A stretch of DNA of 64,000 nucleotides from a bacterium (GTDB lineage Bacteria; Myxococcota_A; Bradymonadia; UBA7976; UBA1532). The notes under the pieces are model-generated. The model ran no database searches, had not been told where the DNA came from, and was given only the letters and a program-made list of their open reading frames with translations. Position 1 is the first letter of the stretch. Each line of letters begins with the position of its first letter. This document shows positions 19,982 to 28,496 of the stretch, piece by piece. The DNA is taken from positions 124,001-188,000 of the forward strand of contig JAUHYW010000002.1 in the NCBI GenBank assembly GCA_030426085.1. The letters run 5' to 3'. The position numbers were made by a program, and so were the translations under genes.

Positions 19982-21865
19982 ATGCCGCTTCGCCGTCACT
20001 CGTCCACCCTGCTCGCCCTCGGGGCGGCCCTCGCCTGCCTCGCCGGCTGCGCCGAAGACGACGCGGTGGCCCCCGGCACGCCGGTCATCACCGACATGTC
20101 GTCCAACGCCGTCGTCGTCGGCGAGACCCTCGAGTTCTTCGGTCAGGCGTTCCTGCCGGACGACGCCGAGGACGGGGCCCGCTTCCGGCTGCGCTTCGTG
20201 GGCACCTTCACCACGGTGGACGGCGACACGGTGCCGGTCGACTTCGCCATCGGGGCCGCCTACAACGCCGAGGAGAACGGGCGTCAGATCCTGACCTGGC
20301 GCCGCTTCGGGCCGTTCCACAACCCGTTCACCGGCGACGCCCGCATCGGCACCTTCACCGGCGAGGTCAGCGCCATCCGGGAGGAGGCCGACGGCCTCTT
20401 CGTCGAGGGGCTGCCGGCCGAGGTGGCCCTCGAGGTGCAGCCCTCGATCGCGATCGAGATGTTCCAGCCGATGGACGCCAAGTGCGACGCGCCCGCCGCC
20501 CGGGCGCTGGCCGGGCTGGCCTATCAGATGCGGGTCCGGGTCTCGGGCCTCAAGCCGACCCGCTTCATCTACGAGCTCAACAACATCAACGGCCAGTCGG
20601 GGGTCACCCGCATCGACCACGACTTCGGCCGGGGCAACCCCATCGCCGACGACCTGCTCGGCTACGACGAGGCGGTCCTGTTCAACCCCATCCCCGAGGG
20701 CCAGCAGTCGTACGTGACGGCCATCCGGGTCATCGCGGTGGACGACGAGGGGCGCACGGTCGAGACCGCCATGCCCATCAGCGTGCACCGGCCGTTCGAG
20801 GTGCGCTACGGCGGGGCCTACGAGATCGCCGAGCTGTACGAGCCCGAGCCGGTCTCGGGCTGCATCCCGGGCAGCATCGGCAGCAGCGTGACCTACCGCG
20901 AGACCACCACCGAGACCCGCCAGCAGAGCGTCAGCGTCACCGTGGCCAACACCTTCAACCGCACCGACTCGACCAGCGTCAGCGAGACGCTGCGCGAAGG
21001 CATCTCGGTCGGCGAGAGCTCGAGCCGCAGCCTGGGTGAGAGCACCTGGGAGGGCGAGCAGGCCAGCGAGAGCTACGGGGTGACCTACGGGCGCAACGCG
21101 TCGAACAACGTCAACTTCTCGAGCCGCGACGGCGAGAGCTGGAGCTACTCGGTCAACGAGGGCGAGACCAACGAGGACTACGAGAGCCGGATGAACATGG
21201 TCTTCGGCGAGGGCTCGTGGTCGGGCACCGTCGGCGCCTCGGCCGAGGGGTCGGTGCCCGGCTTCGCCAAAGTCTCGGGCAAGGTCGAGACCACCGTCGG
21301 CGTCTCGGCCGGCGCCTCGACCGCCGGCACCACCGGCACCCGCCGCCGGGTGAGCCAGGACACCGGCTACAGCACCAGCGGCAGCCGGGACGAGTCGCGC
21401 AGCTTCGGCACCACCGTCGGCGAGAACCGCAGCGAGAGCCTCAGCGGCACCTACGCCCTGTCGAACAGCCGCCAGCGCTCGATCAACGACACCGAGGGCC
21501 GCGACAACAGCCGCACCTGGAACATGGCCGAGGGCATCTCGGCCAGCGAGGCGGTCAGCCAGGGCATGAGCGAGGCCGAGAGCCGCACCTGGGTCAGCTC
21601 GGAGAGCCTGGCGGTCAGCCAGGGCATCAGCGGGTTCATCCCCCGCAGCAAGGTGGGCATCTTCTACCGCCAGACCACCCGCTGGGTGCGCCGGGCCGAG
21701 GTGCGGACCTACGACCTGTGCGGGTTGGCCAGCCACGCCGGCGAGCTGCAGTTCAACGAGTGGACCTGGGCCGCCGAGCTGGCCATCGGCGACGACTGCT
21801 CGACCCAGCCGCCGGCGTCCGAGCTGCCCACCGCCCAGTGCTTCATCGCCCCCTGCGGCGGTTGA
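19982..21865 (+). CDS. Ser-rich beta-repeat lipoprotein, paralogue A
   Basis: 627 residues; lipobox CLAGC near residue 20. The N-terminal ~90 residues resemble an IPT/TIG-type Ig fold (PVITDMSSNAVVVGETLEFFG). A middle domain follows (CDAPAARALAGLAYQMRVRVSGLKPTRFIYEL; VLFNPIPEGQQSYVTAIRVIAVD). From about residue 300 there are ~230 residues of alternating Ser/Thr/Glu/Gly strands (RQQSVSVTVANTFNRTDSTS; GSVPGFAKVSGKVETTVG), resembling the amphipathic hairpins of aerolysin/ETX-MTX2 pore formers. The end is conserved with the next gene: GFIPRSKVGIFYRQTTRWVR, then Cys-bearing LCGL...DDC...QCFIAPCGG. GGAGGT precedes the ATG. It lies 11 bp before its paralogue and is clearly in the same operon. The pore-former resemblance is by eye only. 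Confidence 0.72.
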   Translation: MPLRRHSSTLLALGAALACLAGCAEDDAVAPGTPVITDMSSNAVVVGETLEFFGQAFLPDDAEDGARFRLRFVGTFTTVDGDTVPVDFAIGAAYNAEENGRQILTWRRFGPFHNPFTGDARIGTFTGEVSAIREEADGLFVEGLPAEVALEVQPSIAIEMFQPMDAKCDAPAARALAGLAYQMRVRVSGLKPTRFIYELNNINGQSGVTRIDHDFGRGNPIADDLLGYDEAVLFNPIPEGQQSYVTAIRVIAVDDEGRTVETAMPISVHRPFEVRYGGAYEIAELYEPEPVSGCIPGSIGSSVTYRETTTETRQQSVSVTVANTFNRTDSTSVSETLREGISVGESSSRSLGESTWEGEQASESYGVTYGRNASNNVNFSSRDGESWSYSVNEGETNEDYESRMNMVFGEGSWSGTVGASAEGSVPGFAKVSGKVETTVGVSAGASTAGTTGTRRRVSQDTGYSTSGSRDESRSFGTTVGENRSESLSGTYALSNSRQRSINDTEGRDNSRTWNMAEGISASEAVSQGMSEAESRTWVSSESLAVSQGISGFIPRSKVGIFYRQTTRWVRRAEVRTYDLCGLASHAGELQFNEWTWAAELAIGDDCSTQPPASELPTAQCFIAPCGG

Positions 21866-21876
21866 GAGGAGCCGAC

Positions 21877-23775
21877 ATGAGCCGCCTTCCGCTTTCCGTC
21901 CCGCTCGCCGCGCTGGGCCTCGCCCTGGCGCTCGGCTGCGCCGAGGACGCCGATCCTCCGGCCGGCTTCCAGGTCACCTCGCTGTCCACCGACACCCTCG
22001 TGATCGGCGAGACGGTCGAGGTGCGGGTCATCGACCCCGAGGCGCTGCACCCCGACCAACGCAGCGTGCTGGCCGACGCCGAGGCGATCACCCTGCAGTT
22101 CGAGGGGCGCTTCTTCACCGACGATGGTCAGGTGGAGGACGTCGCCTGGGCGGTCAGCCCGATCTACGACGGGCTCGTCGAGGGCGAGGACGCCCTGCTG
22201 CACGCCCTGCGGCTGTCCCGCTTCGGGCCGTTCGGCAACCCGTTCTCCGAGAGTGATCGCCCGGGCACCTTCGAGGGCACCGTCGGCTTCGTCGCCGAGC
22301 TGAGCGACGGCGTGGTGGTCGAGTCGAACGGCAAGACCCCGGTGACGCTGGACGTGGGCCCGTCGATCGTCATCGAGCGCTTCGAGCCGCTCGAGGCCGG
22401 CTGCGGGGCCCCGGCCCTGCGGGCGCTGGCCGGGCTGGCCTACCAGATGGACGTGCGCGCGGTGGGCATCAAGCCGGTGCGCTTCATCTATCAGGTCAGC
22501 CGGGTCAACGACGCGCCGGGCACCGTGGAGTTCGTGCACGACTTCAACGGCCCCACCGACCGCGACAGCCTGGGGGTCGACGAGGCGATCATCTTCAACC
22601 CCATCCCGGCCGACCAGCAGTTCTACGCCGCCGGCATCCGGGTCATCGCGGAGGACGCCGAGGGCCGGCAGGTCGAGACCGCGCTGCCGATGAGCGTGCA
22701 CCGCCCGATCGAGATCGTGCACAGCGGCAAGCGCGAGCTGGCCGAGCGCTACACCCCGGTGCCCGTCTCGAGCTGCACCCCGGGCAGCATCGGCACCCAG
22801 GTGACCTACAGCGAGACCCGCACCGAGTACCGCCAGCAGTCGGTCAGCATCACGATCAACCAGAGCTGGTCCCAGCAGAACGGCACCGGGCGCACCGAGT
22901 CGTGGCAGGAGGGCATCTCGGAGGGCCAGAGCCGCAGCCGCTCGCTGGGGGGCACCGATCGCGAGGAGGAGCGGGCCCAGGAGACCTACGGGGTCAGCTA
23001 CGGCACCAGCGAGGCCAACTCGATGAACTACTCGACCACCGACGGCGAGAGCTGGAGCTGGAGCCGGCGGGAGAGCGAGGGCAACACCGAGTACGAGGAT
23101 CAGCTCGACCGGGTGTACGGCGACGGCTCGTGGTCGGGCACGGTCGGCGTCGAGGGGTCGGGCTCGGTGCCCGGCTTCGCCAAGGTCACCGGCAGCGCCT
23201 CGACCACGGTCGGGGTCCGAGCCGGCGGCTCCATCGGCAACACCGAGGGCCAGAGCCGGACCCGCACCAGCGACCGGGGCTTCACGATGAGCGGCAACAG
23301 CAGCGAGACCCGGGGCTACGGCAGCACGGTGACCGACACCACCTCGGAGAACGTCAGCGGCACCTACGCGCTCAGCCGGGCCCGCCAGCGCAGCTTCGAG
23401 GATCGCGAGGCCCGCAGCGAGACCCGGACCTACGACTTCGCCAACGCCGCCAGCCAGAACGAGGTCGTCAGCCAGGGCATGAGCGAGGCCGAGCAGCGCA
23501 CCTGGCAGTCGTCGTCCAGCGACCAGACCGTGCAGGCGTTCACCGGGTTCATCCCCCGCAGCAAGGTGGGCATCTTCTACCGCCAGACCACCCGCTGGGT
23601 GCGCCGGGCGGAGGTCCGCTCCTACGATCAGTGCGGGCTGGCCGAGCACCTCGGCGAGCTGCAGTTCAACGAGTGGACCTGGGCCCCCGACCTCGCCATC
23701 GGCGACAGCTGCGACAGCCAGCCCCCCCCGACCAACCTCGAGTCGGCGGCCTGCTTCATCGAGCCCTGCGGCTGA
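21877..23775 (+). CDS. Ser-rich beta-repeat lipoprotein, paralogue B
   Basis: 632 residues, co-linear with the preceding gene over the whole length: lipobox LALGC, TIG-like start (FQVTSLSTDTLVIGETVEV), CGAPALRALAGLAYQMDVRA, ADQQFYAAGIRVIAED, the S/T/E/G-alternating region (GSGSVPGFAKVTGSASTTVG), GFIPRSKVGIFYRQTTRWVR, and the four terminal cysteines (QCGL, SC, ACFIEPCG). Identity is highest in the terminal ~90 residues and around CTPGSIGTQVTYSET, and lowest in the first 150, suggesting a tandem duplication followed by divergence of the N-terminal domain. The ATG has GAGGAG. Presumably outer-membrane or surface anchored, possibly forming a hetero-oligomer with paralogue A. Confidence 0.72.
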   Translation: MSRLPLSVPLAALGLALALGCAEDADPPAGFQVTSLSTDTLVIGETVEVRVIDPEALHPDQRSVLADAEAITLQFEGRFFTDDGQVEDVAWAVSPIYDGLVEGEDALLHALRLSRFGPFGNPFSESDRPGTFEGTVGFVAELSDGVVVESNGKTPVTLDVGPSIVIERFEPLEAGCGAPALRALAGLAYQMDVRAVGIKPVRFIYQVSRVNDAPGTVEFVHDFNGPTDRDSLGVDEAIIFNPIPADQQFYAAGIRVIAEDAEGRQVETALPMSVHRPIEIVHSGKRELAERYTPVPVSSCTPGSIGTQVTYSETRTEYRQQSVSITINQSWSQQNGTGRTESWQEGISEGQSRSRSLGGTDREEERAQETYGVSYGTSEANSMNYSTTDGESWSWSRRESEGNTEYEDQLDRVYGDGSWSGTVGVEGSGSVPGFAKVTGSASTTVGVRAGGSIGNTEGQSRTRTSDRGFTMSGNSSETRGYGSTVTDTTSENVSGTYALSRARQRSFEDREARSETRTYDFANAASQNEVVSQGMSEAEQRTWQSSSSDQTVQAFTGFIPRSKVGIFYRQTTRWVRRAEVRSYDQCGLAEHLGELQFNEWTWAPDLAIGDSCDSQPPPTNLESAACFIEPCG

Positions 23776-23832
23776 GGCCACGCCCGTCCGCCGACGCCCG
23801 CGCTCCCCTCGAGCGCCCTCCCCGCTCCCGAA

Positions 23833-24576
23833 TCAGAGATCGCCCTCCGGCGGCCGGATGAGGCCCCGGTCGGTCTCCTGGCGCACCGCGTCCGGCGGCG
23901 GCAGGAACAGCTCGCCGAACAGGATCGCGCCCCCGATCTGGAACAGCAGCGCGCTGCCCACCGCCAGCGAGGCGGTGGCGGTGTCGTTGCCCCCGATCGC
24001 GGCGATGCCCAGGGCGGCGCCGCTGCCGACGACGGTGCCCGCCGCGCTGCCGAGCGCGATCCAGCCGGGGTGGGTCTGCTTCTCGAAGAGCAGCCCCCCG
24101 GTCCACACCCCGAGCGCGCTGCCGACGGCGGTGCCGGCGAACCCGGCGAAGAGCGGCGCCCGGAATCCGCCGAGCGGCTGAAGCTCGTCCGGCTCCTGGA
24201 TCGCTTCTCCGAGGCTGGCCCCGGCCAGCCCGACGACGCCCGCCGCGAGCAGGCCGGCCACCGCCTGGGTGGTGTAGGCCAGCTCGGGCAGCTCCTCATA
24301 GAGCAGCGGCTCGCCATCGACGGCGTTCGACCGCTGCTCGGCGAGGGCCTCGGGCTCGGTCGCGACCTCTTCGAAGAGCTTCTGGTCCTTCTTGAAGTCG
24401 GCGTTGGCCGGCGGCAGCGGCGGCAGCGCCGGATCGGGCGGCGGCGCCTCGTCCGGCTCGGCGGGCATCGGCGCCGGATCGGGGATCTGGGCCACGGCCG
24501 GTCCGCCGGCCAGGGCGGCGAGGCCGGCCAGGGCGATGGATCGGGGGAAGATATCGAAGCTGAATGGGCGTCGCAT
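23833..24576 (-). CDS. Secreted or membrane protein with Gly-zipper segments, unknown function
   Basis: 247 residues with a signal peptide (SIALAGLAALAGGPAVAQ), a Pro/Asp/Glu-rich linker (PDPAPMPAEPDEAPPPDP), then several Gly/Ala-rich hydrophobic segments: AVAGLLAAGVVGLAGASLG, APLFAGFAGTAVGSALGVW, WIALGSAAGTVVGSGAALGI and GSALLFQIGGAILFGELF. Their small-residue spacing resembles glycine-zipper membrane proteins. It ends in a short charged tail. Convergent with the tandem lipoproteins and divergent from the histidine kinase gene. No named family recognised. Confidence 0.6.
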   Translation of the reverse strand: MRRPFSFDIFPRSIALAGLAALAGGPAVAQIPDPAPMPAEPDEAPPPDPALPPLPPANADFKKDQKLFEEVATEPEALAEQRSNAVDGEPLLYEELPELAYTTQAVAGLLAAGVVGLAGASLGEAIQEPDELQPLGGFRAPLFAGFAGTAVGSALGVWTGGLLFEKQTHPGWIALGSAAGTVVGSGAALGIAAIGGNDTATASLAVGSALLFQIGGAILFGELFLPPPDAVRQETDRGLIRPPEGDL

Positions 24577-24686
24577 GGCCTAATGGAGCGCCAGCGTCGG
24601 CGTCGTGTCAACTATCGAGCGCAGCACGGCGAGGCCGGAGTGCGCCCCGCGGCCGCTCGAAGGGCGCGCTGGGGTATGCTGCCCCG

Positions 24687-26288
24687 ATGACCGCCCTCAC
24701 CCCCCGCGTCGAGCGCTACGCGCGCTTGCAGTGGCTCATCCGCTTGCGCTGGCTGGCGCTGGCCGGGGTGAGCCTGGGCGCCGGGCTGGCCGCCGCCGGG
24801 CTGGTGCCGGGGGTCAACATCGAGGTGGTCGCCGCCGCGGTCGCGGTCGGGGTGCTGACCAACCTCTTCTTCGCGTGGCGCGGCCGGCAGCGGGGCGAGA
24901 CCGACGACCGCCACGTCGGCCAGGCGGTGCTCGACACCGGCGCGCTGACGCTGGTCATCTGGGCCGCGGGCGGCGCCGACTGCCCGTTCCTCGTCTTCTA
25001 CGTCTTCCCGGTCCTGCTCGCGGCGCTGCTCGGGGGGCGGGCGGCGCTGTGGCCCACCGGGGCGGCGTGCGCGGTGGGCATCGCGTTCCAGTTCGCCGCG
25101 GTGCGGGCCGACTGGCTGCGGGTCGGCACCTGGGATCCGATCGCGCCCTACGACCGGGCCCTGGCCATCGGCGCGCTCGCCCTCACGGTGGGCATGGCGG
25201 CCTACTTCGCCACCCGACTCAGCGACGCCCTGCGGCGCCAGATGACCGCCCGTCAGGCGGCCGACGCCATGCTGCGCCTCGCGTTCGACGGCCTCGACGC
25301 CGGGGTCGAGGTCATCGAGGGCGACACCATCACCCTCCAGAACCACCGCGCGGCCCGGCTCTTCGGCGGCCGCATCGGCGAGCGGTGGCGCTGCCCCGGG
25401 CGGCGCGACGGGCGCTGCGTCTCGGGGGGCGCCTGCGAGGGCGGCATGCCCGAGCGGTGCCAGTTCACCCGGGCCGACGACGGCGGCCGGGGGCCGGAGC
25501 AGATCTACGAGATGCTGGCGCTCGCCCTGCCCGAACCGCGGCGCATGATGGCGCTGTACGTCGAGCGCACCGCCGAGGTGCTCGGCCAGCGGCGGCTGAT
25601 GCTCACCGAGCGGCTCGCCAGCCTCGGGCGGGCGGTGCAGGGGGTGGCCCACGAGCTGAACACCCCGCTGGCGACCATCCAGACGCTGGGGCGGGACGTG
25701 CTCGACGCCATCGGGGTCGGGCCGGTGCCGGCCGAGGTCCGGGCGGATATCGACGAGTCGGCCCGCATGATCGTCGACGAGGTGCAGCGCTGCCGGCGCA
25801 TCACCCACGCCCTGCTCGGCCGGGCGAGCCAGCTCGACCCGCTGCCCGCGGCCGGCGAGGCCCCGGTCGGCGCGGCGATCGAGCGGGCCATCGCGGTGGT
25901 CTTCACCCACGCCCGGGAGCGGGTGCAGGTCGACCTCGGCGGCGTCGCCGGGGCGCCGCTGCCGCTCGACCCGCTGGTCCAGATCTTCGTCAACCTGCTG
26001 CAGAACGCGGGGGACGCCGATCCGGGGGGCCCGATCACGGTGACCGGCTATCGGGGGCAGGCGCTGCGCATCGAGGTGCGCGATCGGGGCCCGGGGCTCG
26101 ATCCCGAAGCGGCCCGGCACCTGTTCGAGCCGTTCTTCACCACCAAGCCGCCCGGCCGGGGCACCGGGCTGGGGCTCTACACCAGCTACGCGCTGGCCCG
26201 GAACCTGGGCGGCGAGCTGAGCCTGACCGACCACCCCGAGGGCGGCGCGCTGGCCACGCTGACCCTGCCGCTGCCCCCCGCGGGATGA
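24687..26288 (+). CDS. RegB/PrrB-like redox sensor histidine kinase
   Basis: 533-residue membrane sensor kinase. Residues ~18-180 contain about six hydrophobic helices; the segment AAGGADCPFLVFYVFPVLLA matches the RegB quinone-binding motif GGxxNPF (N replaced by C). A PAS-like domain follows (MLRLAFDGLDAGVEVIEGD) with a four-Cys cluster (WRCPGRRDGRC, GGACEGG, ERCQF). The H-box GVAHELNTPLATIQ is the RegB-type phospho-acceptor; the N-box is FVNLLQNAGDAD and the G-boxes are DRGPGLDP and GRGTGLGLYTS. The ATG at 24687 lies 7 nt after a TATGCT -10-like box and lacks a Shine-Dalgarno sequence. No response regulator is adjacent, so it is an orphan. Likely ligands are quinone redox state or a metal/Fe-S cluster at the Cys group; the latter is inference. 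Confidence 0.85.
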   Translation: MTALTPRVERYARLQWLIRLRWLALAGVSLGAGLAAAGLVPGVNIEVVAAAVAVGVLTNLFFAWRGRQRGETDDRHVGQAVLDTGALTLVIWAAGGADCPFLVFYVFPVLLAALLGGRAALWPTGAACAVGIAFQFAAVRADWLRVGTWDPIAPYDRALAIGALALTVGMAAYFATRLSDALRRQMTARQAADAMLRLAFDGLDAGVEVIEGDTITLQNHRAARLFGGRIGERWRCPGRRDGRCVSGGACEGGMPERCQFTRADDGGRGPEQIYEMLALALPEPRRMMALYVERTAEVLGQRRLMLTERLASLGRAVQGVAHELNTPLATIQTLGRDVLDAIGVGPVPAEVRADIDESARMIVDEVQRCRRITHALLGRASQLDPLPAAGEAPVGAAIERAIAVVFTHARERVQVDLGGVAGAPLPLDPLVQIFVNLLQNAGDADPGGPITVTGYRGQALRIEVRDRGPGLDPEAARHLFEPFFTTKPPGRGTGLGLYTSYALARNLGGELSLTDHPEGGALATLTLPLPPAG

Positions 26289-26301
26289 AGCCCGCGAGCG
26301 C

Positions 26302-27096
26302 TCAGCGCCCCTTCCACTCGGGGGGGCGCTTCTGCACGAAGGCCATCACCCCCTCGGCGGCGTCGTCGAACAGTGTATTGAGCAGCAGCCGATCGCGCAG
26401 GGCGGCCAGGGCCGGATCGAGCGGCAGGTCGGCCGTCTCGTAGAACGCCCGCCGACCCAGGGCCAGCACCGCCGGCGAGCGGGCGGCGATCGCGCCGGCC
26501 ACCTGCGCGACCTCGGCGTCGAGCGCATCCCGGGGCACGACCCGATTGATCAGCCCCATCGTCTTCGCCGCGGCCGCGGGGTACTTCTCGCCGAGCATCA
26601 TCATCTCGAGCGCCGGCTTGTAGCCGACGTGGCGCACCAGCAGCGCGGTGACCATCATCGGCCACAGCCCGACCTTGATCTCGGGCAGGCCGACCCGCAC
26701 GTCGTCGGCGGCCACCACCAGATCGCAGGCCAGGAACAGCCCCACCCCGCCCCCGAACGCGTCGCCCGCCAGCCGGGCCACGACCGGGGTGCCCAGCCCA
26801 CGCAGGTCGCGGATCAGATCGGCGTAGAGCCCCTTCTCGGCGATCTGGGCCGGGAAGCCACCGCCGGCCCCGGTCATGCCCCCCGCCAGATCGCCGCCGG
26901 CGCAGAACGCCTTCTCCCCGGCGCCGGTGAGCACGATCGCCCGGACCGCCTCGTCGGCGTCGGCGTCGGCCAGCGCGGACCGCAGCGCCCGGATCAGATC
27001 ACCCGACAACGCGTTGCGCCGCGCCGGTCGGTTCAGGGTCAGCGTGGCGACCCCGTCGGCGACGGTGGACTTGACGACGGACGACGCGTCGGCCAT
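26302..27096 (-). CDS. Enoyl-CoA hydratase/isomerase family protein
   Basis: 264-residue crotonase-fold enzyme acting on an acyl-CoA. The oxyanion-hole segments are AFCAGGDLAGGM and GDAFGGGVGLFLACD, and the catalytic Glu position is filled in VGLPEIKVGLWPMM. The C-terminal PPEWKGR matches the usual end. The specific substrate is unknown; a link with the benzoyl-CoA pathway at the left edge is possible but not supported by proximity (25 kb). The ATG at 27096 has GGGAGGT 6 nt upstream; a longer reading from 27117 is unlikely. Divergent from ppsR. Confidence 0.88.
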   Translation of the reverse strand: MADASSVVKSTVADGVATLTLNRPARRNALSGDLIRALRSALADADADEAVRAIVLTGAGEKAFCAGGDLAGGMTGAGGGFPAQIAEKGLYADLIRDLRGLGTPVVARLAGDAFGGGVGLFLACDLVVAADDVRVGLPEIKVGLWPMMVTALLVRHVGYKPALEMMMLGEKYPAAAAKTMGLINRVVPRDALDAEVAQVAGAIAARSPAVLALGRRAFYETADLPLDPALAALRDRLLLNTLFDDAAEGVMAFVQKRPPEWKGR

Positions 27097-27143
27097 ACGA
27101 GACCTCCCTCTGCACAACGCCCGCCACGTCGCAGGATCCCGCC

Positions 27144-27959
27144 ATGAAAAGCAAGATCTACATCGTCTCGGACGCCACCGGCGACACCGCGCAGAAGGTC
27201 GTCGACGCCGCGCTCAAGCAGTTCCAGGGATCGACCACCGCCACCGAGGTGATGCCCCGGGTGCGCACCGAAGAGGCCATCGAAGATCTGGTCGAGCGGG
27301 CCGAGAGCGCGCACGCGCTGGTGGTGCACACCCTCGTCGACCCCGAGAAGCGGGCCTTCCTCCAGCGGCTGTGCCAGGAGGCCGACGTCGACGCCCTCGA
27401 CCTCATCGGGCCGCTGATGGGCAAGCTCGCCGCCCACTTCGACGTCGAGGCCAGCGCGCTGCCCGGCGGGCTGTATGCGGTCAACGAAGACTACTTCAAG
27501 CGCATCGAGGCGGTGGAGTTCGCCGTCAAGAACGACGACGGTCAGCACCCGCGCAACCTGCGCAAGGCCGACATCGTGCTGGTGGGCATCAGCCGGACGA
27601 GCAAGACCCCGCTGTCGACCTACCTCGCCCAGCGGGGGCACAAGGTGGCCAACGTGCCGCTGGTGATGGGCATCGAGCCCCCGGGCGAGCTGTTCGGCAT
27701 CGACCCCCAGAAGATCTACGGCCTCTCGATCCAGGCCGACGCGCTGTTCCGCATCCGCCAGGCGCGGCTCCAGGCGCTGGGCATGCCGGCCGACACCGCC
27801 TACGGGGTGCGCGATCACATCGAGAAGGAGATCGCCTATGCCCGGGGCATCTTCGAGGCCAACCCCCACTGGCCGGTGATCGACGTGACCGACCGGGCCA
27901 TCGAAGAGACCGCCGGCGAGCTGCTCGCGATCAAGATCGGCCGGGAGAAGAGCCGCTGA
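27144..27959 (+). CDS. ppsR: Phosphoenolpyruvate synthase regulatory protein (PSRP/PpsR)
   Basis: Bifunctional ADP-dependent kinase / Pi-dependent pyrophosphorylase that inactivates and reactivates PEP synthase (or pyruvate phosphate dikinase) by phosphorylating a Thr next to the catalytic His. 271 residues, the family length. Diagnostic blocks are IYIVSDATGDTAQKVVDAAL at the start, LIGPLMGKLA, YFKRIEAVEFAVKNDDG, the P-loop GISRTSKTPLSTYLA, and GLSIQADALFRIRQARL. Controls the switch between glycolysis and gluconeogenesis. No ppsA or ppdK is in the window. ATG with AGGATCCC upstream. Confidence 0.95.
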   Translation: MKSKIYIVSDATGDTAQKVVDAALKQFQGSTTATEVMPRVRTEEAIEDLVERAESAHALVVHTLVDPEKRAFLQRLCQEADVDALDLIGPLMGKLAAHFDVEASALPGGLYAVNEDYFKRIEAVEFAVKNDDGQHPRNLRKADIVLVGISRTSKTPLSTYLAQRGHKVANVPLVMGIEPPGELFGIDPQKIYGLSIQADALFRIRQARLQALGMPADTAYGVRDHIEKEIAYARGIFEANPHWPVIDVTDRAIEETAGELLAIKIGREKSR

Positions 27960-27975
27960 TCGCCCCGGCGGCCGC

Positions 27976-28398
27976 TCAGCCCTCGGTGAAAGCCATCTCC
28001 GGCCGGTCGTCGTCGCCGCGCTCGACCACCGGCCACAGCGCCTGGCGCACCTGCTCCGAGCGCAGCGCCTCGAGCAGCCGGTCGGTGCGGGCCGCGATGC
28101 CCTCGGCGAGCCGCTCGACCGCGCCGAGGTGATCGAGCCACGCCGGGGCCGGCCGGGTGGGCAGCGGCGGGACCCCGATGCGGGGCGGAGCCGGGATGCC
28201 GATGCGCAGCGGGTGGGCCGCCGCGTCCACCGCCCGGACCAGATCGAGGGTCACCGCGCCCCGCTCCCGGGCGTCGAACGCCTGCCGCAGCAGCCGGCGC
28301 CCGGCTCGGCGGACCGCCTTGGGGGTCTGCTCGGCGCGCATCCGGACGCCGAGGTCGACCGCCGCCACCTGGAGCCATTCGTCGAGCGGCAACGTCAC
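27976..28398 (-). CDS. Hypothetical protein
   Basis: 140 residues, not recognised. The N-terminal ~60 residues are predicted helical and basic (VRMRAEQTPKAVRRAGRRLL); a Pro-rich stretch follows (GIPAPPRIGVPPLPTRPAPA), then another helical region (LAEGIAARTDRLLEALRSEQ). No signal peptide or membrane segment. GTG start preceded by GGAGGTGAGG. Convergent with ppsR (16-bp gap) and divergent from the Ser/Thr kinase gene. Codon use is like the neighbours, so it is probably a real gene. Confidence 0.55.
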   Translation of the reverse strand: MTLPLDEWLQVAAVDLGVRMRAEQTPKAVRRAGRRLLRQAFDARERGAVTLDLVRAVDAAAHPLRIGIPAPPRIGVPPLPTRPAPAWLDHLGAVERLAEGIAARTDRLLEALRSEQVRQALWPVVERGDDDRPEMAFTEG

Positions 28399-28428
28399 CG
28401 GGCCTCACCTCCGGGCCGAGCATGGAGT

Positions 28429-28457
28429 TTGCCAGCCGCCATCAAACGCGTTCTAAT
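28429..28457 (+). promoter_or_regulatory. Promoter of the tail-anchored Ser/Thr kinase
   Basis: TTGCCA (28429-28434), 17-bp spacer, TCTAAT (28452-28457); the kinase ATG is 39 bp further on. The surrounding DNA is noticeably more AT-rich than the flanks. Confidence 0.5.
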
Positions 28458-28496
28458 GTGCCTGCTGCACCGATAGACCGGAAAGCCCCCCACCGA

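Noticed and set aside
26302-27096. Assignment of the enoyl-CoA hydratase to the benzoyl-CoA (box) pathway
   Set aside because: It is 25 kb from boxB with unrelated genes between, and lacks BoxC features such as its larger size.
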